A stretch of 23,294 bases of DNA, taken from the NCBI GenBank assembly GCA_025350445.1, contig JANXXV010000773.1:1-23294 (forward strand), in the 5' to 3' direction. The notes under the pieces were generated by a model, which was given only the letters and a program-made list of their open reading frames with translations, did not search any database and was not told the origin of the DNA. This document shows, piece after piece, positions 6,394 to 14,424 of this stretch. The first letter of the stretch is position 1. Each line of letters starts with the position of its first letter. Made by a program: the position numbers and the translations under genes. This DNA comes from Bryobacteraceae bacterium (GTDB taxonomy: Bacteria; Acidobacteriota; Terriglobia; Bryobacterales; Bryobacteraceae).

Positions 6394-8811
6394 CTAAGAA
6401 CCCGTTATCGACACTTGTACAGATACGTCTCCAATCTGGATGACGAATACGTTTTGTCCGGCCGCAGGCCCCAGTTGCACATCCAAACCAAACAACCCGG
6501 GCACGTCAGTGTCGTGCGAGACGACCCCGCGTATGGAGCCGCCCCCAATTGTGGCGCTCGCCTGCGGTTTCGCATCTGAAATACTCAAACCGGAAGCGTC
6601 GGTGACGCGGAAGAATACCGCATCCCGCTGCGTGCTACGGCGTCTTCCGCTGGCGATGCTGTCGAGCACGGTGATCCGGGCCGGCACTCCCGATGGCACG
6701 GCGTACCAATACGGGATGCGCGTTTGCGTTCCTGAAGTGCCGGTCACCGCCAGCACCCCTTCATAGGTTCCCGCCCCCAGCCCGACCGCGTTCCACACCA
6801 CCGGAACGTCCATTGACGCACCGGCTGCCAGTTGAACCGAGTTCATCGCAACCGAGGGACTGCCACCGGCGGAGCCGGCGATTGGTACGATCGAGAACGT
6901 CTCATCGGACTGCCCCACGTTGGTGATCTTGAGCACCCGGCTCACTTGCGCATCGGATGTTCCCGCGCCAAAGCTGAGCGATGTAGGATAAGCCGTCACA
7001 GTGGAATGAAGAGCGGCGATGGCATTCAGCAAGCCCGCGCCCGTCTGCTGCACACTCAACGTCTGGCCGGAAGCCGGTTGCAGGGCGGCGGCGGTATTGA
7101 TCAACAGCGATCGATACTGATCTACCGTCAAGCCGGGCCGTGCGCTCTTGATCAGCGCCGCCGCACCGGCTACCAGAGGACTGGAGAAGCTGGTCCCGTC
7201 CACCAGGATGTACCCGTTGGGATCGTACATGTCGCCCGCCGAGTCCAGCGTTTGGGTAGCGACGTAGATGTCCTGTCCAACGGCCATCATATCGGGCTTG
7301 ATACCCGCGTCCACGTTCGGCCCGGCCGCGGTGAAATCCGTTATTAAATTCGACGGCGCCGGAACCGCGCTCAGCGCGAACTGCAAGGTGCCGGCCGCCA
7401 ATGCCGAACCGGCGAGGCTCTGCTTGATGGCAACACCGGCGTCGTAGCCGATCATCTCAGCCGGAAGCGTGGCTGTTCCCACCGTCATATGGATCGCTTG
7501 CGGCGATGCCTGCGCCGCATAAACCAGTCCACCCACTGCTCCGGCATTCTGCGCGTTAGTGAGCTTGATCTCAAAAGTGCAGGTCCCACGCAGAATCAGC
7601 GCAATACGGCCCTTCAAACTATTGGCGGGCATCGCGGAACATGCCAGCCCATTTGTGTCCAGCGTGGCAACGTCCACCAGCGGCGCTGAAATGGGCGCGG
7701 CCGGTACAACGCCGTCGCCGGAGATCGCAATGAAGGCTGGAAGTCCGGCAATGCTGGCGCTGCTGGCAAAAGTCCGGTCGTTTGTGCTCGCGCCAACGGC
7801 GATGGCGGAAGGCGCCGACGCCGGTGACGACATCGTGTTAAGGTCCGGCCCGCTATTGCCCGCCGAGACAACTACAATCACTCCTGCCTTTGTCGCGCGC
7901 TCCACCGCCTGCGCATCCAGATCGTCAACCAGCCGCGGAGCAAGATCGCTGCCAAGGCTCAGATTGATCACGTCCATTCCGTCGGACACCGCGTCGTCGA
8001 TTGCCTTCAGAATTGCGTCGTCCGAGGCAGAATCGTTGAAGCCCGGGGTGCCGAACACTTTGTAATTTCCCAGAAACGCCTTCGGCGCCACACCGGTGAC
8101 CGTTGCCAGCGGGCCATCGTTGCGCACTCCGGCAGCTACCATCGCCAGCGCCGTGCCGTGCCCAACATGGTCCCGTGCCGAGGTATCCGGATCGTGATTC
8201 GGAAGCAGGTTCACGTAGCTTCGGGCAACGATGATCTTGTTATTCGTGTAGGCAGTGTCCGTATCGTTATTGACTCGTGGATAGGTGGCCGGAACGGTAA
8301 GCGATGTGTCCTGAAAGCCGGGACGCGTAGAATCGATGCCGCTGTCGATAATGGCAATCTTGACGCCGGCGCCGGCGCGATCCACTCCAATCTCGTTCCA
8401 CGCATCGGTTACCCTGTGCAGCGCCACCGCGCGGTCCAGAACCATGTGCATCATCCGCACCTGCACTACACGCTTCACACCCGGCAGGCTGGCCAGTTGG
8501 GCCGCGGCCGCATCGGATACCTGCACAAACATTGCATTTGCAACGGTGTCTACCGTATCCAGCACAACGGCTTGCTGTTGCTCTAAGCGGCCTCGGAGCT
8601 GTTGCTGCTCGCTCCGGACCCTGGCCCGATGCGCCCCGGCAACCGCGCTGTGCATTCCCCCTCTGCCGGCAGCATGCAACACGTGTGCGGAGACGGATTC
8701 GGTATTTAGTTCAACGATGTACCGGCCTGGGAGTCTTTCAGCAAATAACCCCGTGCTGTACAGGGCGAAACCGGTGAGCAGTAGACTCTGGCAAAAAGAA
8801 CGCATACTCAT
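6394..8811 (-). CDS. Secreted subtilisin-like (S8) serine protease with PA domain
   Basis: An 805-residue extracytoplasmic protease. Order of parts: signal peptide (about 1-24), inhibitor-I9-like propeptide (about 30-120), S8 catalytic domain with the complete triad D156 (KIAIIDSGID), H218 (HVGHGTALAM) and S541 (DGTSFSSPLVAG), and oxyanion N319 (SAGNSG). A protease-associated (PA) insert lies at about 365-480 (RIALILRGTCTFEIKLTNAQ), and a fibronectin/Ig-like C-terminal region starts near 610. This is the layout of large bacterial subtilases that degrade extracellular proteins. Several in-frame starts exist (8871, 8832, 8811, 8805); 8811 places the signal peptide at the N-terminus, but no strong ribosome site decides it. 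The gene starts 50 bases after the phosphatase gene on the same strand, suggesting a shared transcript. Confidence 0.9.
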   Translation of the reverse strand: MSMRSFCQSLLLTGFALYSTGLFAERLPGRYIVELNTESVSAHVLHAAGRGGMHSAVAGAHRARVRSEQQQLRGRLEQQQAVVLDTVDTVANAMFVQVSDAAAAQLASLPGVKRVVQVRMMHMVLDRAVALHRVTDAWNEIGVDRAGAGVKIAIIDSGIDSTRPGFQDTSLTVPATYPRVNNDTDTAYTNNKIIVARSYVNLLPNHDPDTSARDHVGHGTALAMVAAGVRNDGPLATVTGVAPKAFLGNYKVFGTPGFNDSASDDAILKAIDDAVSDGMDVINLSLGSDLAPRLVDDLDAQAVERATKAGVIVVVSAGNSGPDLNTMSSPASAPSAIAVGASTNDRTFASSASIAGLPAFIAISGDGVVPAAPISAPLVDVATLDTNGLACSAMPANSLKGRIALILRGTCTFEIKLTNAQNAGAVGGLVYAAQASPQAIHMTVGTATLPAEMIGYDAGVAIKQSLAGSALAAGTLQFALSAVPAPSNLITDFTAAGPNVDAGIKPDMMAVGQDIYVATQTLDSAGDMYDPNGYILVDGTSFSSPLVAGAAALIKSARPGLTVDQYRSLLINTAAALQPASGQTLSVQQTGAGLLNAIAALHSTVTAYPTSLSFGAGTSDAQVSRVLKITNVGQSDETFSIVPIAGSAGGSPSVAMNSVQLAAGASMDVPVVWNAVGLGAGTYEGVLAVTGTSGTQTRIPYWYAVPSGVPARITVLDSIASGRRRSTQRDAVFFRVTDASGLSISDAKPQASATIGGGSIRGVVSHDTDVPGLFGLDVQLGPAAGQNVFVIQIGDVSVQVSITGS

Positions 8812-8861
8812 ACAAACGCATCCGGCTGCCATCCAGTGTCGGAATTCTGTGTAAATTAGTG

Positions 8862-10274
8862 TTAAATACAAGCCACGGCTTGAAAGCTGCGCGGCGTTTG
8901 AATCTGACGCGCCGGTTCCAGCCGGACTACCAGCAATGTCTGGTCGTCTTGCGGCGCCTGATCTCCCAAAAACCGCCGGATGTCGGCCAGAATCGCCGCG
9001 CAGATCGCATTCGGGGACGCATTCCAGTTCTCGCGAATCGCCCTGATCACGCGCTCCTCCCCGAACTCTTCTTCATCGGCACCCTGCGCTTCCAGGATTC
9101 CGTCCGAGTACATGACAAGAAGATCGCCCGGCTGTACGCATACTTCGCCCTGCCGGTATGTGGCGAACGGCAATAATCCCAACACAGGTCCGCCTTCGTC
9201 CAGCCGCTGGACTTCCAAATTTACCTGATCGCCCCGGCTCACCAGCAGCGGCGGCAAATGGCCGGCATTCACATACCGAAGCCGCGCGGAATGCGGATCG
9301 AAATAGCAGGAAAATAGCGACGCGAACCTTTCCTGTGCCGTCTTGGCGCAAAGCAACCGGTTCAGCCGCGAAGAGGATTCCTCGTGCTCGGATGCGGAAC
9401 CGGTCCATGCGCTGGACCGAACCGCACCATGGATCACGCCCATCAGTAATGCCGCCGGCAGACCCTTTCCCGATACATCGCCCAGCACCAGCGCCGCCCG
9501 GTCGCCTTCCACTTCAAACACGTCGTAAAAGTCTCCGCCCACTTGAGAAGCCTGTACGCACTCGGCGGCGAAATCGATCCCTTCCCCCACTGCCCGTCCG
9601 GAAGGCAGAAGATCTTTCTGCACGCTGCGGGCAAGGTCCACCTGTTGTTCCAGTTGCTTGCCGCGCATGTAGTGTCCGAAACGCAGTCCGATGATAATCA
9701 TCGCTGCCAGAAGCGCCAAAGCGGCCAGGCAGCCAACAATCAAATGCTGTCTCAACAACCCGAAGGAAACCGAGACACTATCCAGATATACCGCCATTTC
9801 CACCATGGCCGGGCCGGCGGCACGTATCGGCTGCATCGTTACCAGCACACGTCCGGATGCGGTATCGCGAACTTCGGAAAGCGGAGCGTGTTTGTCCAGA
9901 GCCTGCAGGATTCTCGCCGCGGAAAACGGAACGCCCGTGGGCGTGCCGCTCACTGCCATCGCAACTCCATTAAAGCCGACCAGGCGTGCCCAACTAATCT
10001 GGCGCGGGGCCTCATGGCGCATCTCATCCAGCATCGGGGCCAAGTCTTCCGCCTCCGTTGCCTTCGCGGCGCGGGCGGCTCTCTCCAGCGCGATCGTTTT
10101 CCGCTCTGCTTCCCGTTGCGCCTCCTGCCGGATCAAATTTCCAGAAACGTACCGATACGTTTCCACCGTCTCCACCAGCAAGCCCAGTCCCAGCAGCAAA
10201 CCCAGTGCAATCGACACTCGAAATAAGACGTACTCAGACTTCGCCATATACCAGTAGCGCCGTTGCGGGTTCAC
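8862..10274 (-). CDS. Membrane-anchored SpoIIE/RsbU-type PP2C phosphatase
   Basis: A 470-residue protein. It has a transmembrane helix at about 15-35, an extracytoplasmic sensor of about 135 residues, and a second helix at about 177-198. A cytoplasmic linker with ARSVQKDLLPS leads to a SpoIIE-type PP2C domain (about 225-453). Metal-binding aspartates are visible in GGDFYD (D248), LGDVSGKG (D266), MYSDGI (D391) and QDDQT (D443/D444). Such phosphatases dephosphorylate STAS anti-sigma antagonists in partner-switching pathways. The start is GTG 10274, which overlaps the STAS stop (GTGA), indicating translational coupling; an ATG at 10247 is the alternative. The sensor has no domain I recognise and no HAMP segment is evident. 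No anti-sigma kinase gene is nearby. Confidence 0.9.
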   Translation of the reverse strand: MNPQRRYWYMAKSEYVLFRVSIALGLLLGLGLLVETVETYRYVSGNLIRQEAQREAERKTIALERAARAAKATEAEDLAPMLDEMRHEAPRQISWARLVGFNGVAMAVSGTPTGVPFSAARILQALDKHAPLSEVRDTASGRVLVTMQPIRAAGPAMVEMAVYLDSVSVSFGLLRQHLIVGCLAALALLAAMIIIGLRFGHYMRGKQLEQQVDLARSVQKDLLPSGRAVGEGIDFAAECVQASQVGGDFYDVFEVEGDRAALVLGDVSGKGLPAALLMGVIHGAVRSSAWTGSASEHEESSSRLNRLLCAKTAQERFASLFSCYFDPHSARLRYVNAGHLPPLLVSRGDQVNLEVQRLDEGGPVLGLLPFATYRQGEVCVQPGDLLVMYSDGILEAQGADEEEFGEERVIRAIRENWNASPNAICAAILADIRRFLGDQAPQDDQTLLVVRLEPARQIQTPRSFQAVACI

Positions 10275-10540
10275 TTGTTACACGCATGCCGCAGGTTTGA
10301 CACTTCTTTACGAACGCCCGTCAGTGTGACTCCCTTTCCCTCCATGCGGCGTAAAAGTTGTTCGCCGTTGCGGTCCGTTCCATGTAGGCGGCTTACATCC
10401 AGCCGCAGGGCCGGGCTATCGCTGGTGGGCGCAAGGGTATACCAGCATCGTTCCAATTCACCCACGCCGGCGCCGGTCAGATTTCCTTCCAGCGAGAGCC
10501 ACTCGCTATCGCGCTTGGAATGCAGGTAGATTCGAAACAT
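10271..10540 (-). CDS. STAS-domain protein lacking the phosphoacceptor serine
   Basis: An 89-residue single-domain protein: SEWLSLEGNLTGAGVGELER, then ALRLDVSRLHGTDRNGEQLL, matching the beta-alpha layout of STAS anti-sigma antagonists. In SpoIIAA-like proteins the second conserved loop is DSSG, with phosphorylation on the second serine. Here the loop reads DRNG (D56-R57-N58-G59), so the phosphorylated residue is replaced by asparagine. It may be constitutively active, serve as a docking partner for the adjacent phosphatase, or not take part in phospho-switching. GAGGAG with 5 bases spacing precedes the ATG. It overlaps the phosphatase by four bases. Positions 10541-10759 upstream hold no gene I recognise and presumably include the operon promoter; a GGCGC/GCGCC hairpin is at about 10563-10574. 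Confidence 0.8.
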   Translation of the reverse strand: MFRIYLHSKRDSEWLSLEGNLTGAGVGELERCWYTLAPTSDSPALRLDVSRLHGTDRNGEQLLRRMEGKGVTLTGVRKEVSNLRHACNK

Positions 10541-10759
10541 TGCCGCTCCTCACCAAGTAAGACGGCGCAAGCGCCCGGGAAGTAGCTGCTGAGATGTAAA
10601 ACGTTGGTTAAATGTAGTGCTGTTCAGTCAATGATTACGCTCGGGCGGATAGCCGCGTCAAACAAGTGCTTGACGTCGATTTTACGGCGCCGTCTGAAGG
10701 CTGCCGCGCATACCATAGTCATATACCAGACTTTTGGCGACGGTGTATCCGTTGGAGCA

Positions 10760-11049
10760 ATGCACCGGGGGTGACTGGGACGAGGCCAATACCGGCAAGA
10801 ACCGGGAACCGCACAAAGTGCCTTTCGGGGGAAGCCGGGAACATCTTATTCCATCGGCTACTCGTAGTACGGAGCGATGTTCGCCATTAAAAAACTGAGA
10901 AGCGATACCAGCCCCTTGGGCAGACGGCCGCTGGCCGGTGGCTGTTTGTAGCCTGCACCATCCGGCGAAAACTGATTCAAGCAATTTCAGCCCGGGACAT
11001 GAGCAGGAACGAAACGGAGACCTACCAGAGATACGAAGGAAATTCCTGA
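10760..11049 (+). pseudogene. brnT: BrnT-family toxin, inactivated by frameshifts and a nonsense codon
   Basis: The family's order is readable across three blocks: WDEANTGKNREPHKVPF (10776-10826), then GEAGNILFHRLLVVRSDVRH, then TEKRY followed by LGQTAAGRWLFVACTIR and ISARDMSRNETETY to a TGA at 11047-11049. Removing one G from each of two GGGGG tracts (10767-10771 and 10827-10831) restores a single frame of 95 residues from ATG 10760, typical BrnT length. A TAA at 10888-10890 still interrupts it after RH, where serine is usual. BrnT proteins are RelE-like ribonucleases cotranscribed with a following antitoxin, and a broken antitoxin begins 13 bases downstream. The longer open frame on the opposite strand here (10682-11086) is a shadow. 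Confidence 0.82.
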
Positions 11050-11062
11050 ATTCAAAACTAAA

Positions 11063-11427
11063 ATGACGAGAGGAACTTCCGGGCAATTGCGGACTAGGAG
11101 TCTGTCGGAGATAGAATATGCCCTATGTATAATCAATGACTTACGGGGATTTTACAACTGCAGATTGTCTGTAAGTTATTGACTCTAGGTTCACCGAAAT
11201 CTATCTCCGACAGACTCCTAGACCGAGTGCGTGGATTGGCCATCGGGCAAACCCCGGAAACTCGTTAATCTCAAGCCGTCTCTGAAGACGATATCACTTC
11301 GGCTTCCGGTGTCCACGATCCAGGATCTCAAGGTACGGGCGAACCGCCGCGATGTTTCGTATCAGCCTTTCTCAAGGTCTTCCTGGCCGGGCGCTTTGCC
11401 CGGGAACGCCAGCGGCGCTCAGGGTAG
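11063..11427 (+). pseudogene. CopG/BrnA-like antitoxin, split by a MITE and frameshifted
   Basis: The N-terminus is M-T-R-G-T-S-G-Q-L-R (ATG 11063). It is interrupted by the inverted-repeat element at 11094-11221, then continues TECVDWPSGKPRKLVNLKPS and the ribbon-helix-helix core LKTISLRLPVSTIQDLKVRA, NRRDVSYQ. At 11366-11367 one base is missing; the next frame finishes the family C-terminus (FLKVFLAGRFARERQRRSG) at a TAG (11425-11427). Removing the 128-bp inverted-repeat unit plus one flanking A (129 bases) rejoins the N-terminus in frame. Antitoxins of this type bind DNA and neutralise the toxin encoded just upstream. With both partners broken the module is dead. Confidence 0.8.
11094..11221. 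mobile_element. MITE-like element, 128 bp with perfect 22-bp inverted ends
   Basis: The left end (11094-11115) and right end (11200-11221) are exact reverse complements over 22 bases. The outer four are CTAG, followed by GAGTCTGTCGGAGATAGA. The interior of 84 bases is AT-richer than its surroundings and has no coding capacity. The boundary is ambiguous: the element may be 120 bp with a CTAG target duplication, about 124 bp with TA duplicated (as in IS630/Tc1 relatives), or 128 bp with at most one duplicated base. It would be mobilised by a transposase encoded elsewhere that recognises these ends; none is present in the window. It interrupts the antitoxin reading frame. Confidence 0.8.
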
Positions 11428-11540
11428 GCCTTCATCGCCCGCCGGCAGTCACCGGAGAAAGCGGGACACAGCGGAAATACGGGATTGCCGCCGGCGTAAC
11501 ACCGCGCAAATTGGACCCTGCAAGATCCGATGCCGCTTTG

Positions 11541-13022
11541 CTACAACCGATCGCCGTATTCCTTCAGGGCGACCGCAAGCGAAGCATCCAGCCATTTGCT
11601 GAATGCATCGGCGATATTTGCCGCTCCGGTCTGGTGTGTAAATACGAAGGGCTCTACTGAACACACCGAGAACCTCTCGGATATAGATTCGCGGTCGTCG
11701 GAATCTTCGTACGATTCCAGCCGGGAAAAAGCCGTGGCTTCCATGATGCCCGTTAGTTCCCGTCCCACGTGATGGAATGAGATCACAAAAACCAGCCTCT
11801 CGCGATCTGCTCGGATTGATGCCTTTATGAAATAGTGGTTCTCCGAAAAGTTAGCGAACTTCCCGGCTTCCCTTGCCGAACTTGCCACTTCAAATTTATA
11901 CCAGTGACCGTTTCCCTGATCGGACCCTCCGTCTCTAACAAACGATTCAGTCCTGCCGGCATCGGCGACAGCCTTTTGGATTTGATCGAAAGAGTTCCGG
12001 AGTGATGATTCCGCCTGTTCTCTCAATTGAATGGCGACTTCGTTCACCTGCCTCAACGCGGCGAGCTTTTGCACCCGGCGTTTGCCGAACTTATCCTGAA
12101 GCGAACTGATGACTGCGGAGGTTAGACTTTGCTGGTGTGCGATCTCGGCATCGGCATCGACGCTCAGCGCTTGCAGAATAGCGTTGCGTTCCAGACGTGC
12201 GAACATATTTGCAAGCGGCGCCAAGTCGCCCAAATCGGCGGCTTCGAGATCGTCGAGATACTCTACTCTCAAATCCCGGTCGATAACCAGAGGCAGAAGA
12301 TCTGAGCGAAGGAGAATCATGGTAGTCACTGCACGAGAGACCCTCCCATTGCCGTCTTGGTAGGGATGGATCTGCGTAAACCGGTGATGCGCCCATGCCG
12401 AAACGATTACAGGATCTTCGTCGCGATACTCGGCGAGACAATCGATAAACTTATCCATCTCGCTTTCGACATGTATTGGCGGACAGTATTCGTGAGTACT
12501 CCCTTCCGGGCGCCGGGGGTTATTTGGCTGTTCCTTGTATTTTCCCTTCACCAGGGAGATTTCCATCCGGCTCCCGAACTGGTCCACTGCCGTAATAGTT
12601 TCCTGGTGATTCGTGAGTATCGCATGCAACTCATGAATCAACCCTTTGCTGAGCGCCCGGCTCTTGGCGACGCAATCGACAACAAGCTCGATCGCCGCTT
12701 CCTGATCCCTTAGCAAGTCGATCAATCGCGAAGGCTCAATGCTTGTGTTGGACCGAGTGATAAGCTCCTCGGCGAAACCATTTGCCACGAGCGCCTCTGT
12801 AGTTCCCCGATCTATGTCGTATAGTCGCTCCAGAATGCCAGTCTCGACGCTCAAACGCCGGATTAATCTTTGATTGAAATCCGCGAGTTGAGCTTGGCTG
12901 GATTGCTGGATTCTCTTTTTTGAAGCACGCCAGTTTTCGTAGAGCGGGCGCATGCCGGCAAGGTCTATTTGCCTCTCGGAATCTTCCAGAGCTTCAATTG
13001 GTCTCCAGATGTAATTTTGCAC
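11541..13022 (-). CDS. Fic family protein (putative AMP-transferase)
   Basis: A 493-residue protein. The Fic catalytic loop is complete: HPYQDGNGRVSR at residues 219-230, in the setting HHRFTQIHPYQDGNGR, with the base H219, the Mg-binding D223 and the phosphate-binding glycines. The flap is near 148-180 (VDQFGSRMEISLVKGKY). Fic enzymes usually transfer AMP from ATP to a hydroxyl side chain. In the N-terminal helix where class II proteins carry the inhibitory (S/T)xxxE(G/N) motif, the sequence is NTSIEP (92-97), which keeps the glutamate but not the flanking residues. The C-terminal 130 residues form an extra region I do not recognise. The start is GTG 13022, preceded closely by AGGGG. It converges on the broken BrnT/antitoxin pair. 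Its target is unknown; toxin and housekeeping roles are both possible. Positions 13023-13159 hold nothing I can name. Confidence 0.88.
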   Translation of the reverse strand: MQNYIWRPIEALEDSERQIDLAGMRPLYENWRASKKRIQQSSQAQLADFNQRLIRRLSVETGILERLYDIDRGTTEALVANGFAEELITRSNTSIEPSRLIDLLRDQEAAIELVVDCVAKSRALSKGLIHELHAILTNHQETITAVDQFGSRMEISLVKGKYKEQPNNPRRPEGSTHEYCPPIHVESEMDKFIDCLAEYRDEDPVIVSAWAHHRFTQIHPYQDGNGRVSRAVTTMILLRSDLLPLVIDRDLRVEYLDDLEAADLGDLAPLANMFARLERNAILQALSVDADAEIAHQQSLTSAVISSLQDKFGKRRVQKLAALRQVNEVAIQLREQAESSLRNSFDQIQKAVADAGRTESFVRDGGSDQGNGHWYKFEVASSAREAGKFANFSENHYFIKASIRADRERLVFVISFHHVGRELTGIMEATAFSRLESYEDSDDRESISERFSVCSVEPFVFTHQTGAANIADAFSKWLDASLAVALKEYGDRL

Positions 13023-13159
13023 TCGCCCCTATGGTATCGGAGTCGATAGTTATTCGCTATGGCCCATATCCACCGCGTCGTATAGTCCGCAAGCCGTGGA
13101 AGTGATGCCTAGGGAAAGACAAAGTTCCGCAGCTGTAATTGCGCATCTGAAGATCCGGC

Positions 13160-13636
13160 TTAGTGCCGCTCCGGAAAATGCGGGCCACCCGGACCACCAT
13201 GGCCGCCCATTCCGCCGCGCCCTCCGCCATACCCGCGATCCATCTTCTGCCGCTGGTCCGCCGTCAGAATGTTGTACACCGCGGCGTCGGCCTTTGCCTT
13301 GATGGCTTCCACTTGCCCGAACAGAAATCCAACCGAGGTCGCTAACTGATCGATCTCAGTTGGGGGCGCATTCCGCCGGCTGGCATCGCGTAAAGACCTC
13401 CGCGCCTGCAACAGCTTCGTCTCCAGAGCTTCGCTGTTCTGGTCCGACGCCGTAAACAGCGCCAACACCTGCTGCTTCTGCGGATCGGTGAGGCTCAACC
13501 TCATGACGAGGAATTGCGTTCTTCGTTCCGCCCAGCTCTGGCCGTCAGGGCCCCGGCCCATCGGCGGCTGGGCGAAGAGGCAACCGGCTGCCAGCAGTAC
13601 GAATGCGGCGGCACTCCGTAGGATCGGTCTTATCAT
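13160..13636 (-). CDS. Spy/CpxP-like (LTXXQ) periplasmic protein
   Basis: A 158-residue exported protein. The signal sequence is MIRPILRSAAAFVLLAAGCL, with cleavage probably after FA (residue 22); LAAGC resembles a lipobox, but the -3 residue is Ala, so a lipoprotein is less likely. The mature helical part has two copies of the family motif, LTDPQKQQ (about 49-56) and LTADQRQKM (about 124-132). A Gly-rich tail (GYGGGRGGMGGHGG) with histidines follows. Spy and CpxP are periplasmic chaperones or stress regulators, and the tail could bind metal, which is inference. GGAGGGG directly upstream is a strong ribosome site. It lies 86 bases downstream of the response regulator, so it may be its target or feedback partner, as CpxP is for CpxAR. 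Confidence 0.83.
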   Translation of the reverse strand: MIRPILRSAAAFVLLAAGCLFAQPPMGRGPDGQSWAERRTQFLVMRLSLTDPQKQQVLALFTASDQNSEALETKLLQARRSLRDASRRNAPPTEIDQLATSVGFLFGQVEAIKAKADAAVYNILTADQRQKMDRGYGGGRGGMGGHGGPGGPHFPERH

Positions 13637-13722
13637 TTGCCCCTCCTACAGTAATACGACGAACTCCAAACGATTGTAACCGCGCGACGTAAAGCAGCTG
13701 CAAAATATCGTTTACACGCCCA

Positions 13723-14424
13723 TTACATGTTGTCCGCTAATCCCGTAAACCGATAGCCCATCCCGATAGACGTCACAATCAGCTTCGGATGCTTCGGATC
13801 TTCCTCCAGCTTCTGGCGAAGCCAGCCCACATGGACATCCACCGTGCGGGTGGACGTGGATGCCTTGTAATCCCACACGTCGCGCAGCAGTTCCTCGCGG
13901 GTGATCAACGCACCGGTGTGCTCAATGAAGTACTGCAGCAACTGAAATTCGCGCGCCGACAGCGGGACTTTTTGCCCGCCACGGAACACTTCAGCGCGGC
14001 GCAGGTCGATGAGGAGATTCCCTATCTGATGGACCGGTTCCGCGCTGACATGAGGGCTAAGAGCGCGCCGCAGCAGCGCTTCCATCCGTGCCAGCAGTTC
14101 CGCCAGATCGAATGGCTTTGACAGATAGTCGTCCGCGCCAAGCCGTAGCCCAATCACTTTGTCGTCCGTCTGCGTGCGCGCGGTCAACATCAGAATAGGA
14201 GTGGAAATTCCGCGCTGCCGCAGGTCCCGGCAAACATCCAGACCACTTCTCTTCGGCAGCATCACGTCCAGCAGAATCAAGTCGAACGGACCCGCCGACG
14301 CCAGCGCGTAGCCGGTATCGCCGTCCGCTGCTACCTGCACTAGATAGCCTTCTCCGCGAAGCCTGTCGCTGAGGGGGAGCGAGAGTGCTTCTTCGTCTTC
14401 CACTATGAGGATTCGCTCGTTCAT
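13723..14424 (-). CDS. OmpR/PhoB-family response regulator
   Basis: A 233-residue DNA-binding regulator. The receiver domain (about 1-118) has the acidic pocket near E9/D10/E11, phosphoacceptor D53 (LILLDVMLP), T81 (MLTAR) and K103 (LSKPFD). The winged-helix output domain is at about 135-228, with the recognition region STSTRTVDVHVGWLRQKLEE. It starts at ATG 14424, four bases overlapping the stop of the sensor kinase (ATGA), with GGGAGAG upstream inside the kinase gene. It is the obvious partner of that kinase. All key residues are present. The downstream Spy-like gene suggests an envelope-stress role. Confidence 0.94.
   Translation of the reverse strand: MNERILIVEDEEALSLPLSDRLRGEGYLVQVAADGDTGYALASAGPFDLILLDVMLPKRSGLDVCRDLRQRGISTPILMLTARTQTDDKVIGLRLGADDYLSKPFDLAELLARMEALLRRALSPHVSAEPVHQIGNLLIDLRRAEVFRGGQKVPLSAREFQLLQYFIEHTGALITREELLRDVWDYKASTSTRTVDVHVGWLRQKLEEDPKHPKLIVTSIGMGYRFTGLADNM

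Noticed and set aside
6387..6406. Hairpin AACGGG/CCCGTT at the subtilase stop as a terminator
   Set aside because: The stem is only six bases, includes the stop codon, and no T run follows on the minus strand.
9543..10226. A 227-residue plus-strand frame
   Set aside because: It is antisense to the SpoIIE-type phosphatase, which has all its catalytic residues.
10682..11086. A 134-residue minus-strand open frame
   Set aside because: It lies opposite the BrnT relic, has Ser/Arg/Cys-rich composition without domains, and the plus strand explains the sequence much better.
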